Shown here: one piece after another, positions 7,501 to 15,797 of the stretch
Layout: each line of letters begins with the position of its first letter
How positions within the stretch are numbered: the stretch's first letter is position 1
Source of the DNA: Providencia sp. R33
GTDB lineage: Bacteria > Pseudomonadota > Gammaproteobacteria > Enterobacterales > Enterobacteriaceae
Reading direction: 5' to 3'
NCBI RefSeq assembly: GCF_019343475.1
Contig: NZ_CP072453.1
Span: 2,666,001 to 2,730,000, forward strand
DNA length: 64,000 nucleotides
The notes under the pieces: generated by a model
Told to the model about the DNA's origin: nothing
The model's database searches: none
Seen by the model: the letters and a program-made list of their open reading frames with translations, nothing else
Position numbers and translations under genes: made by a program

Positions 7501-10500
7501 TTAGTCAAATTCTAATTCTACCTGCTCACTACCCAGCAGAGTTCGAAGATCGTTCAGAAGGGGATCCACGGGTGTCACACGCCAAACAACGCCAAATTTA
7601 AGCTTGGCTCTGGCATCGTCCTTCTGGTAATACAGATGAACCGGGATAGTGCCTGAACGATGAGGTTCAAGCGTACTGCGCAGCCGGTTCAGTAATTGAT
7701 CGTTAATTTGTTTATCTGACAGTGAAATCGCAAGTCCACGTGCATATTTCTCCCTTGCTTCACTAATATCCATTAACTCACGCACTGTCATTTTATTACC
7801 ACCATTGAAATCATCAAAGCTGACCTGACCGGTGGCTATCAGGATATTGTCTTTTTCCAACATGTGTTGGTATTTATCGAGTGCATCTGAAAATAGCATA
7901 ATATCCAGACGACCGGAACGATCATCAAGCGTACAGATACCAATTCTATTCCCACGCTTGGTTGTAATGACTTTAGCTGAAAGTACTAAACCTACCACAG
8001 TTGTCACTTGACCACGAGGGGTTGGGTTCACATCTTTTAATCTAAGGCCATTAGTATAGCGTTCTATTTCACTCAAGTATCGCGTTATTGGATGACCCGT
8101 TAAATATAAGCCAAGGGTTTCCCTTTCCCCATCCAATACCACTTGTTCTGGCCATTTTGGCACGCTTGCATACGAGCTTTCCACTTGCTCTGGGGCTTCA
8201 GCTAACACACCAAACATATCGGCTTGGCCTATGGCTTCGGCTTTCGCATGTTGATCGGCGGCTTTTAATGCATCCTCAAGGGATGACATCAACGCTGCAC
8301 GGTGAGGGCCTAGGCGATCAAATGCCCCCGCCATGATCAATTTTTCCATCACGCGGCGGTTAATTTTTTTAATATCAACCCGAGCACAAAGGTCAAAAAT
8401 CTCTTTGAAAATTCCGCCTTGCTGGCGTGCTTCAACAATGGCTTCAATAGGACCTTCACCGACCCCTTTAATCGCACCAATACCGTAAACTATCTCACCT
8501 TCATCATTCACATGGAAGTGATAAAGCCCGCTATTGATATCTGGAGGCAATACTTTTAAGCCCATTCGCCAGCATTCGTCAACTAAACCAACGACTTTTT
8601 CTGTATTATCCATATCCGCGGTCATTACTGCCGCCATAAATTCAGCAGGGTAATGCGCTTTTAGCCACAGTGTTTGGTAAGAAACTAACGCATATGCTGC
8701 GGAGTGCGATTTGTTAAACCCATAACCGGCAAATTTCTCTACCAAGTCAAAGATTTTCATCGACAATTCGCCATCAACGCCGTTTTTGATTGAACCTTCT
8801 TCAAAAACAGAACGCTGCTTCGCCATCTCTTCCGGTTTCTTTTTACCCATTGCACGGCGCAGCATATCCGCACCACCAAGGGTATATCCCGCAAGAACCT
8901 GTGCAATCTGCATAACCTGTTCTTGGTATAAAATAATACCATAAGTTGGCTCAAGAACAGGCTTTAACGATTCATGTTGCCATTCTACATCAGGGTATGA
9001 AATCTCTTCACGACCATGTTTACGGTCGATAAAGTTATCAACCATGCCTGATTGCAGCGGGCCTGGACGGAATAACGCCACCAGAGCGATCATATCTTCG
9101 AAGCAGTCAGGGCGTAACCGCTTAATTAAGTCCTTCATTCCACGGGATTCTAACTGGAATACCGCTGTGGTTTCAGAACGTTGCAACATATCAAAACTTT
9201 TTTGATCGTGTAATGGAATGGTTGCAATATCAATCGGTTCTTGGTTGCTCTTAGCCCGGCGCGCGTTGATCATCTCCAACGCCCAGTTAATGATCGTTAG
9301 CGTCCGTAAACCTAGGAAGTCAAACTTCACTAACCCTGCATATTCAACGTCGTTTTTGTCGAATTGCGTAACGGGGTTGTTCCCTTCTGCATCGCAATAC
9401 AGTGGGGCAAAATCGGTAATTTTGGTTGGTGCGATAACCACACCACCGGCATGTTTACCTGCGTTTCGTGTCACCCCTTCAAGTTTACGCGCCATATCAA
9501 TCAGCGCTTTCACTTCTTCATCGGCTTCGTAAATTTCAGGAAGCTGTGGTTCGGCTTCAAAGGCTTTTTCTAATGTCATTCCCGGATCAGGGGGAACCAG
9601 TTTAGAAATTCTATCCACAAAACCATAAGGGTGACCAAGGACACGCCCTACGTCACGAATAACCGCTTTTGCCGCCATCGTACCGAAGGTAATAATTTGT
9701 GATACCGCATCACGGCCGTACATTTGCGCCACATGATCAATAACTTGGTCACGTTTCTCCATACAAAAGTCGACGTCAAAGTCAGGCATCGAGACCCGTT
9801 CAGGGTTTAAGAAACGCTCAAACAGAAGGTCAAATTCTAATGGGTCAAGGTCTGTAATTTTGAGTGCATAAGCCACTAATGACCCTGCACCAGACCCCCT
9901 TCCTGGGCCAACAGGTACACCGTTGTCTTTTGACCATTGGATAAACTCCATCACGATCAAGAAGTAACCAGGGAACCCCATTTGGTTAATCACGTTCAGT
10001 TCAATTTCTAAACGCTCATCGTATGCAGGGCGTTTTTCTGCGCGAACTTTTTCGTCAGGAAATAAAAATTCAAGGCGCTCTTCGAGTCCTTCTTTTGACC
10101 GCATGACTAAAAAGTCTTCTGTTTTCATATCCCCAGTTGGGAATTGCGGCAAGAAGTATTCACCAAGACGAATCGTAACGTTACAACGCTTAGCAATCTC
10201 TACACTGTTTTCTAACGCTTCAGGAATGTCGGCAAAAAGCTCGCACATTTCCTCTTCAGTACGTAAGTATTGCTGAGGGCTATAGTTTTTCGGTCTTTTG
10301 GGGTCAGCTAGGGTGAAACCATCGTGGATAGCAACGCGAATTTCATGGGCATCAAAGTCGCTACTTTCAATAAAACAGACTTCGTTGGTTGCAACAACTG
10401 GCAGGCCTTTCTTCGTGGCTAACTCAACGGCAGCATGAAGATAACTTTCTTCGTCGGGACGGCCTGTCCTCACTAATTCAAGGTAATAGCAGCCCGGAAA

Positions 10501-10983
10501 ATGCGTTTCATAAAACTCAAGGCACTCATCGACAAGCGCTTGGTTGCCCCGTAATAAAAATTGCCCGACATCCCCTTTACGCCCACCTGAAAGTAGAATC
10601 AATCCTTCTTTATGAGTCGCCAACCACTCACGCTTAATTGTTGGCCCTACCGCGCCATACCCCTTTTGGTAAGCCTCTGAAATCAAGAGAGTGAGGTTTT
10701 GATATCCTTCATTATTACGAGCAAGAATGGTGAGGTGAGAAATTTCATCGCCTAATAATTCGCTTTCTACATAAAAATCCGCGCCAATGATCGGCTTGAT
10801 ACCTGCTCCATGAGCAGCACCGTAGAATCTCACTAACCCACACAGGTTAGTAAAATCGGTGATTGCAAACGCAGGCATGCCCATTGCAGCCACTTTTTTG
10901 ACCAATGGACCCGTTTTAGCGAGCCCGTCAATCATCGAGTAGTCACTGTGCACACGCAAATGAATAAAACGAGGTGATACCAT
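7501..10983 (-). CDS. dnaE: DNA polymerase III alpha subunit
   Basis: The catalytic subunit of the replicative polymerase, 1160 residues, exactly the E. coli length. Domains in order: an N-terminal PHP domain (FIHLRVHSDYSMIDG), a polymerase palm with the catalytic aspartates in MPDFDVDFCMEKRDQ (near 400) and VKFDFLGLRTLT (near 555), fingers with RRAMGKKKPEEM, a helix-hairpin-helix region, and an OB domain near the C-terminus (GLVLSAKVITTKRGN, TLDDRSGRLDIMLF). The DNA polymerase C-terminal tail that meets the clamp and tau is present. It lies between rnhB and accA in the conserved lpx-dnaE-accA order, 11 bp after rnhB. Confidence 0.99.
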   Translation of the reverse strand: MVSPRFIHLRVHSDYSMIDGLAKTGPLVKKVAAMGMPAFAITDFTNLCGLVRFYGAAHGAGIKPIIGADFYVESELLGDEISHLTILARNNEGYQNLTLLISEAYQKGYGAVGPTIKREWLATHKEGLILLSGGRKGDVGQFLLRGNQALVDECLEFYETHFPGCYYLELVRTGRPDEESYLHAAVELATKKGLPVVATNEVCFIESSDFDAHEIRVAIHDGFTLADPKRPKNYSPQQYLRTEEEMCELFADIPEALENSVEIAKRCNVTIRLGEYFLPQFPTGDMKTEDFLVMRSKEGLEERLEFLFPDEKVRAEKRPAYDERLEIELNVINQMGFPGYFLIVMEFIQWSKDNGVPVGPGRGSGAGSLVAYALKITDLDPLEFDLLFERFLNPERVSMPDFDVDFCMEKRDQVIDHVAQMYGRDAVSQIITFGTMAAKAVIRDVGRVLGHPYGFVDRISKLVPPDPGMTLEKAFEAEPQLPEIYEADEEVKALIDMARKLEGVTRNAGKHAGGVVIAPTKITDFAPLYCDAEGNNPVTQFDKNDVEYAGLVKFDFLGLRTLTIINWALEMINARRAKSNQEPIDIATIPLHDQKSFDMLQRSETTAVFQLESRGMKDLIKRLRPDCFEDMIALVALFRPGPLQSGMVDNFIDRKHGREEISYPDVEWQHESLKPVLEPTYGIILYQEQVMQIAQVLAGYTLGGADMLRRAMGKKKPEEMAKQRSVFEEGSIKNGVDGELSMKIFDLVEKFAGYGFNKSHSAAYALVSYQTLWLKAHYPAEFMAAVMTADMDNTEKVVGLVDECWRMGLKVLPPDINSGLYHFHVNDEGEIVYGIGAIKGVGEGPIEAIVEARQQGGIFKEIFDLCARVDIKKINRRVMEKLIMAGAFDRLGPHRAALMSSLEDALKAADQHAKAEAIGQADMFGVLAEAPEQVESSYASVPKWPEQVVLDGERETLGLYLTGHPITRYLSEIERYTNGLRLKDVNPTPRGQVTTVVGLVLSAKVITTKRGNRIGICTLDDRSGRLDIMLFSDALDKYQHMLEKDNILIATGQVSFDDFNGGNKMTVRELMDISEAREKYARGLAISLSDKQINDQLLNRLRSTLEPHRSGTIPVHLYYQKDDARAKLKFGVVWRVTPVDPLLNDLRTLLGSEQVELEFD

Positions 10984-10994
10984 CGATTAAATAC

Positions 10995-11588
10995 CTATTT
11001 TTGACTGTCTAAAGCTCGCCTCACAGGCGCAAAGCTTTTACGATGGAATTCGGTTGCACCATACTGCGCCAATTTTTCTAAGTGGTATGCGGTTGGGTAG
11101 CCTTTATGCTTTGCAAAGCCATATTCTGGGAATGCTTTGTCCAGCTCGACCATTTCCCTATCCCGCACCACTTTCGCTAAAATGGATGCTGCGCTAATTT
11201 CTTGCACAAGGCTATCGCCTTTGACCACTGCCTGTGAAGGCATTGGCAGCTCAGGGCAGCGATTGCCATCAATTAAAACAAATTCAGGGACGATAGATAA
11301 CCCAGCAACGGCACGCTGCATGGCTAACATCGTCGCGTGTAATATATTTATTTTATCAATTTCTTCAGGTTCTGCACGACCAATGCACCAGCATAAGGCT
11401 TTTTCTTTGATTTCGTCGAATAGTTTCTCGCGCTTTTTTTCACTGAGTTTTTTCGAGTCTGCGAGCCCTGCAATCGGGTTATTGGGATCAAGGATCACAG
11501 CGGCAGTCACAACTGCGCCCACTAATGGCCCACGCCCAACTTCATCAACGCCAGCAATTAAATTGGCTTTGGGATAGATAAATTCCAT
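10995..11588 (-). CDS. rnhB: Ribonuclease HII
   Basis: Cuts the RNA strand of RNA-DNA hybrids and nicks at single ribonucleotides in DNA, starting ribonucleotide excision repair. It has 197 residues (198 in E. coli). The catalytic pair Asp15-Glu16 is in AGVDEVGRGPLVG, and the conserved DSKKLSEKKRE and SILAKVVRDREM, KHKGYPT motifs follow. Its ATG overlaps the lpxB stop by one base (TAATG), so translation is probably coupled to lpxB. It ends with TAG. Confidence 0.98.
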   Translation of the reverse strand: MEFIYPKANLIAGVDEVGRGPLVGAVVTAAVILDPNNPIAGLADSKKLSEKKREKLFDEIKEKALCWCIGRAEPEEIDKINILHATMLAMQRAVAGLSIVPEFVLIDGNRCPELPMPSQAVVKGDSLVQEISAASILAKVVRDREMVELDKAFPEYGFAKHKGYPTAYHLEKLAQYGATEFHRKSFAPVRRALDSQK

Positions 11589-12739
11589 TAATTTTTAACC
11601 AAATCGAGTACTGCTTCTGCAGCTTGTTTATCTGCATCACAACGGATCAATTGATGCAGATGTAAAAAAGTGTCTTTTAGTTGATTGACCTGTTCCCCAC
11701 CTTCCAATAATGGAAGAAGCTCTTGCGCCAATTTTTCTGGCTGGCACTCTTCCTGCAGCAATTCTTTGACAATTTCTTTTTCAGCCAGCAAATTCGGCAA
11801 GGAGACATACGGGGTTTTAACTAAGCGCTTAGCCAGCCAAAAAGTGAATGGTTTCATGCGGTAACCGACCACCATCGGGCATTTGGTCAACATGCATTCC
11901 AGAGCAGCGGTTCCTGAGGCTAACAGTGTCGCATCTGCAGCAATCATCGCATCACGAGCTTGCCCATCAAGAATATGTACGGATAACTCAGGTACAGCAG
12001 TGGCTTTGATCGTATCAAATTGCAGGCGGCGCTTTTCATTAACCAGTGGCACCACGATATGCAAATCAGGAAAGCGTTGTTGGAGTATTTGCGCCGTTTT
12101 TAAAAAATCAGCACTCAACATTTCCACTTCTGAATGGCGGCTTCCTGGCAATAATGCGAGACATTTTACATTTTCGGGAATACCTAGGCGTGCTCGCGCA
12201 GCAAGTTTATCAGGGTGCAAGGGAATAGCATCCGCCATGGTGTGGCCGATAAAGCGACAAGGTACATCAAAACGGTCATAAAATGCTTTTTCAAATGGTA
12301 AAAACGCTAAGACTAGGTTTGTAGAACGACCGATTTTAAATACGCGTTTTTGGCGCCATGCCCAAACTGAAGGGCTGACGTAATGAATAGTTTTGATGCC
12401 TTTTGCTTTTAAGCGCCCTTCAAGGGTGATATTGAAATCAGGGGCATCAATTCCGACAAAAATATCGGGTTGTAACTGTGTAAAACGCTGGGTTAAATCT
12501 TTACGAATAGATAATAAGCGAGGTAACCGACCGAGAACTTCAACAATTCCCATGACGGCCAATTCTTCCATTTCGTACCAGGCTTCACAGCCTTCCGCTT
12601 GCATCAGCGGGCCTGCAACACCAACAAAGCGAGCATTAGGCACTTGCTCTTTCAATGCACGAATGAGCCCTGCACCGAGGATATCGCCAGATGTTTCTCC
12701 GGCAACAAGGCCAATAGTAAGTGGACGGTTATCAATCAC
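11588..12739 (-). CDS. lpxB: Lipid-A-disaccharide synthase
   Basis: A glycosyltransferase (family GT19) at the inner face of the inner membrane that joins UDP-2,3-diacylglucosamine and lipid X to make the lipid A disaccharide. It has 383 residues (382 in E. coli), with LVAGETSGDILGAGLIRAL at the N-terminus and the GT-B C-terminal half holding LLPGSRHSEVE and the ASGTAALE-type stretch LASGTAALECML. The start is GTG at 12739, with AAGGAG nine bases upstream. This agrees with the E. coli N-terminus better than any internal ATG. It lies 52 bp after lpxA and overlaps rnhB by one base. Confidence 0.97.
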   Translation of the reverse strand: MIDNRPLTIGLVAGETSGDILGAGLIRALKEQVPNARFVGVAGPLMQAEGCEAWYEMEELAVMGIVEVLGRLPRLLSIRKDLTQRFTQLQPDIFVGIDAPDFNITLEGRLKAKGIKTIHYVSPSVWAWRQKRVFKIGRSTNLVLAFLPFEKAFYDRFDVPCRFIGHTMADAIPLHPDKLAARARLGIPENVKCLALLPGSRHSEVEMLSADFLKTAQILQQRFPDLHIVVPLVNEKRRLQFDTIKATAVPELSVHILDGQARDAMIAADATLLASGTAALECMLTKCPMVVGYRMKPFTFWLAKRLVKTPYVSLPNLLAEKEIVKELLQEECQPEKLAQELLPLLEGGEQVNQLKDTFLHLHQLIRCDADKQAAEAVLDLVKN

Positions 12740-12791
12740 CGAAATTCGCTCCTTAATAAAGGCCTAGTCACGTTAACCACAAACACCGTGA

Positions 12792-13589
12792 TTAACGGAT
12801 AATACCACGCTTAGATTGTGCAGAATCTTCTAAGAAATCACTAAACACTTTAACGTGTTCGTTGACTTTCCCTGCTTCTGCGATTTCTTCACGCGCTTCT
12901 TCTAATGATTTACCTGAACGGTATAACGTCTTGTATGCATTACGAATGGCATGCAGTGATTCTTTTTCAAAACCACGACGTTTTAAACCTTCAAGATTTA
13001 AACCAAACGGTGTTGCATGGTTACCTTGTGCAATAACATATGGCGGCACATCTTGCGCCACGCCAGAGCAACCACCAACCATAACGTGTGCACCAATTTT
13101 GCAGAATTGGTGAACCGCTGTCATACCGCCAATAATAGCGTAATCGCCTAATGTGACATGACCGCCTAACGTCCCGTTATTTGCAATAATGCAACGATTA
13201 CCAATGATACAATCGTGAGCAATATGCACGTTAACCATCAGCAGGTTATCATCACCCACTTTTGTTAAGCCTGCATCTTGGACAGTACCACGGTGAATAG
13301 TCACACTTTCTCTAATACGGTTTCTATCACCAATTTCAACGCGAGTTGGTTCACCTTGGTATTTCAGGTCTTGGTTAGCTTCACCAACAGACGCAAACTG
13401 AAAAATCACATTATCGCGACCAATTTTTGTGTGGCCGTTAACGACAACGTGGGATTTCAGCTCTGTGCCTTCGCCAATTTCAACATTCGCGCCAACATAA
13501 CAAAAAGGGCCAATACGCACATTGGCACCAATGATTGCGCCATCTTCGACGATGGATGAAGGATGGATATAGGCAGTATTGTCAATCAT
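12792..13589 (-). CDS. lpxA: UDP-N-acetylglucosamine acyltransferase
   Basis: The first enzyme of lipid A synthesis: transfers R-3-hydroxymyristate from ACP to the 3-OH of UDP-GlcNAc in the cytoplasm, as a trimer. It has 265 residues from the ATG at 13589, which has GTGAGG seven bases upstream and gives MIDNTAYIHPSSIV, the family N-terminus; an upstream in-frame ATG four codons earlier lies inside fabZ and is not needed. Hexapeptide repeats forming a left-handed beta helix fill residues 1-190, and the catalytic base His125 is in VHIAHDC. The C-terminal helical domain (LEGLKRRGFEKESLHAIRNAY) follows. The start is one base after the fabZ stop. Confidence 0.97.
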   Translation of the reverse strand: MIDNTAYIHPSSIVEDGAIIGANVRIGPFCYVGANVEIGEGTELKSHVVVNGHTKIGRDNVIFQFASVGEANQDLKYQGEPTRVEIGDRNRIRESVTIHRGTVQDAGLTKVGDDNLLMVNVHIAHDCIIGNRCIIANNGTLGGHVTLGDYAIIGGMTAVHQFCKIGAHVMVGGCSGVAQDVPPYVIAQGNHATPFGLNLEGLKRRGFEKESLHAIRNAYKTLYRSGKSLEEAREEIAEAGKVNEHVKVFSDFLEDSAQSKRGIIR

Positions 13590-13590
13590 A

Positions 13591-14043
13591 TCAGACCTCA
13601 CGGCGACGGGCGCACATCATTTCTGCTTCGCAGGCCACTTCTCCATCAACTTTTGCAACGCCTTTAAAACGTGCGACTCCGCGACGTTCTTTAATAAATT
13701 CAACTTCTAAGATCATTTGATCTCCAGGCTGAACAGGACGTTTAAAACGTGCGTTGTCTACCGCTGCAAAATAATACAGTTCGCCTGGCTCTAATTTTCC
13801 AACGCTTTTAAATGCAAGGATACCCGTTGCTTGCGCCATCGCTTCTAAAATTAAAACACCCGGGAAAATCGGTTTACCAGGGAAATGTCCTTGGAAAAAT
13901 GGCTCGTTGAAGGAAACATTTTTAACTGCACGCAAAGATTTGCCTTCTTCAAAATCCAAAACACGGTCAACCAAAAGGAATGGGTAACGGTGTGGAAGGA
14001 GCTCTAAAATTTCTTCAATATTCAGAGTATGATTATCACTCAT
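13591..14043 (-). CDS. fabZ: 3-hydroxyacyl-ACP dehydratase
   Basis: Dehydrates 3-hydroxyacyl-ACP to trans-2-enoyl-ACP in fatty acid elongation. It competes with LpxA for 3-hydroxymyristoyl-ACP, so the lpxD-fabZ-lpxA order balances phospholipid against lipid A. It is a 150-residue hot-dog fold protein. The catalytic His53 is in QGHFPGKPIFPG and Glu67 in LEAMAQATG. The stop is immediately before lpxA. A hairpin-bearing gap of 129 bp separates it from lpxD upstream. Confidence 0.98.
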   Translation of the reverse strand: MSDNHTLNIEEILELLPHRYPFLLVDRVLDFEEGKSLRAVKNVSFNEPFFQGHFPGKPIFPGVLILEAMAQATGILAFKSVGKLEPGELYYFAAVDNARFKRPVQPGDQMILEVEFIKERRGVARFKGVAKVDGEVACEAEMMCARRREV

Positions 14044-14087
14044 CGAAATACTCTTCCTGTCTATTAATACGGTTATTATTAACGAAT

Positions 14088-14127
14088 CGGCCTGCTTTAA
14101 CCTTAAATTAGGTTAACTGGCAGGCCG
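14088..14127 (-). other. Hairpin between lpxD and fabZ
   Basis: CGGCCTGC (14088-14095) pairs with GCAGGCCG (14120-14127), and inside it TTAACCT (14097-14103) pairs with AGGTTAA (14110-14116). No U-tract follows in either direction, so it is not a standard terminator. It lies in the 129-bp gap within a block expected to be one transcript, and may be an RNA processing or stability element (inference). Confidence 0.55.
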
Positions 14128-14172
14128 GAAAACGTAACTCAGATAACTATTTTAGCCTGAATTACAAAATGA

Positions 14173-15210
14173 TTACTGATTTTTTTGATTTTGGCTATCT
14201 AATTCACGTTCAACATTCTTCAGACGCTTATTCATCTCATTGATACTTAAGACTAAAGCAGCTGTTTTACGCCAAACTTTATTAGGTTGTAAAGGAATAC
14301 CTGAAGAATAAACTCCTGGTTCGGTGATAGGTCGCATGACCATTCCCATTCCCGTTACTGTGACCTTATCGCAAATTTCCATATGACCGTTGATCACGCT
14401 CGCGCCACCAATCATACAGTAACGGCCGATTTTTAAGCTACCCGCCATAATTACGCCGCCAGCAACTGCGGTATTATCACCAATAATGACATTATGTGCA
14501 ATTTGGCACTGGTTATCGATAATAACCCCATTGCCAATTACCGTGTTATCTAATGCGCCGCGGTCAATTGTTGTACTTGCGCCGATCTCAACACGATCTC
14601 CGATGATCACGGTGCCTAATTGAGGGATTTTGATCCAATTGCCACGATCATTCGCGTAGCCGAAGCCATCAGAGCCGATCACGGTACCTGATTGCACTAA
14701 GCAGTGCTCGCCAATTTCAATATTGTGGTAAACGCTGACATTTGCCCATAAGCGGGTTCCTGCCCCAATACGCGTGTTTTTACCCACAAAGCAACCTGCG
14801 CCAATTACTACGTTATCGCCCAGTATGACACCACTTTCGATAACGGCATTTGCGCCAATTGCGACATTTTTACCGAGTGCTGCATCATCTGCAATCACTG
14901 CGGATGCATGAATATCTTCAGCCGGACTTGGCGTGGTATCCATGATTTGCGCCATCCGTGCATAGGCGAGGTACGGGTTATCAACAACCAGTGCAGCCAC
15001 TTTACAGGATTCGAGATCTTTTGCTGTGAGGACCACCGCCGCAGCTTGGCATTCAGCCAATTTATCACTGTAACGGCTATCAGATAAAAAAGTTATCTGT
15101 TGATTATTCGCTGAATGCATGGGAGCAATACTGGTGATGACGATATCGCCATCACCATGTAATTGTGCATTCAACTGCTGAGCAAGGTCAGCCAATCGAA
15201 TTGAAGACAT
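14173..15210 (-). CDS. lpxD: UDP-3-O-(3-hydroxymyristoyl)glucosamine N-acyltransferase
   Basis: The third step of lipid A synthesis: adds a second 3-hydroxymyristate, to the 2-amino group of UDP-3-O-acyl-glucosamine. It has 345 residues against 341 in E. coli. It has an N-terminal uridine-binding domain (residues 1-100), then hexapeptide repeats forming the beta helix (about 105-300), with the catalytic His239 in NQCQIAHNVIIG, then a C-terminal helix for ACP contact. It starts 3 bp after skp, as in E. coli, so the two are very likely coupled. Confidence 0.97.
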   Translation of the reverse strand: MSSIRLADLAQQLNAQLHGDGDIVITSIAPMHSANNQQITFLSDSRYSDKLAECQAAAVVLTAKDLESCKVAALVVDNPYLAYARMAQIMDTTPSPAEDIHASAVIADDAALGKNVAIGANAVIESGVILGDNVVIGAGCFVGKNTRIGAGTRLWANVSVYHNIEIGEHCLVQSGTVIGSDGFGYANDRGNWIKIPQLGTVIIGDRVEIGASTTIDRGALDNTVIGNGVIIDNQCQIAHNVIIGDNTAVAGGVIMAGSLKIGRYCMIGGASVINGHMEICDKVTVTGMGMVMRPITEPGVYSSGIPLQPNKVWRKTAALVLSINEMNKRLKNVERELDSQNQKNQ

Positions 15211-15213
15211 CTA

Positions 15214-15708
15214 TTATTTAACCTGTTTTTGAACCTGACTGGTGATGTCGATGCTATCTTTTGCATACGCAACCGCGTTTGCATCGATAACGACATCGTA
15301 GCCTTCTTTAGCAGCAACAGACTTAATAGAGTCCTGAATACGAGTTAAAATTTTATTACGCTCTTCACCTTGACGACGACGGTTGTCTTCTTCAAATTTC
15401 TGCGCTTTTTCAGCAAAAGCGTCACGTTTAGTCATGAGTTCGGATTCAAGTTTTTCGCGCTCACTTTGCTTCATGGTAGCACCATCACGACGCAGTTTTT
15501 CTACGCGTGATTGCAGGTCTTTTTCCAGATTCTGCAATTCAGTAGCACGGCTCTTGAATTCGCTTTCAAGCTGTTTAGCAACGGCTTCACGCGCAGGCAT
15601 ATTTTGGAAAATTTCACCAACGTTTACGATAGCGATTTTTTCAGCATAAGCACCCGCAGACATTGCTAAAGCAATACTCACACCCGCTGCACACAACAAT
15701 TTTTTCAC
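15214..15708 (-). CDS. skp: Skp, periplasmic chaperone for outer-membrane proteins
   Basis: A trimeric periplasmic chaperone that carries unfolded beta-barrel proteins from the Sec translocon towards the BAM complex. It has 164 residues with a clear cleavable signal peptide, MKKLLCAAGVSIALAMSAGAYA, cut after AYA. The rest is a long charged coiled coil, roughly residues 45-125, forming the jellyfish tentacles. The start is GTG at 15708, with AAGGAG six bases before it. It lies directly downstream of bamA, with an 89-bp gap that contains a hairpin, and upstream of lpxD. Confidence 0.97.
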   Translation of the reverse strand: MKKLLCAAGVSIALAMSAGAYAEKIAIVNVGEIFQNMPAREAVAKQLESEFKSRATELQNLEKDLQSRVEKLRRDGATMKQSEREKLESELMTKRDAFAEKAQKFEEDNRRRQGEERNKILTRIQDSIKSVAAKEGYDVVIDANAVAYAKDSIDITSQVQKQVK

Positions 15709-15750
15709 ACTAAACTCCTTAACCCATATGTATGGCTGGAAATTTTGGTT

Positions 15751-15772
15751 GCTCCCATAAAATTATGGGAGC
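15751..15772 (-). other. Hairpin between bamA and skp
   Basis: GCTCCCATAA (15751-15760) and TTATGGGAGC (15763-15772) are perfect inverted repeats separated by two A residues. On the minus strand AACCAAAA follows, so there is no U-tract. A site for mRNA processing or 3' protection of the bamA message is possible; this is inference. Confidence 0.55.
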
Positions 15773-15797
15773 CTTCATAGATAGGAACTGGTGTAGA

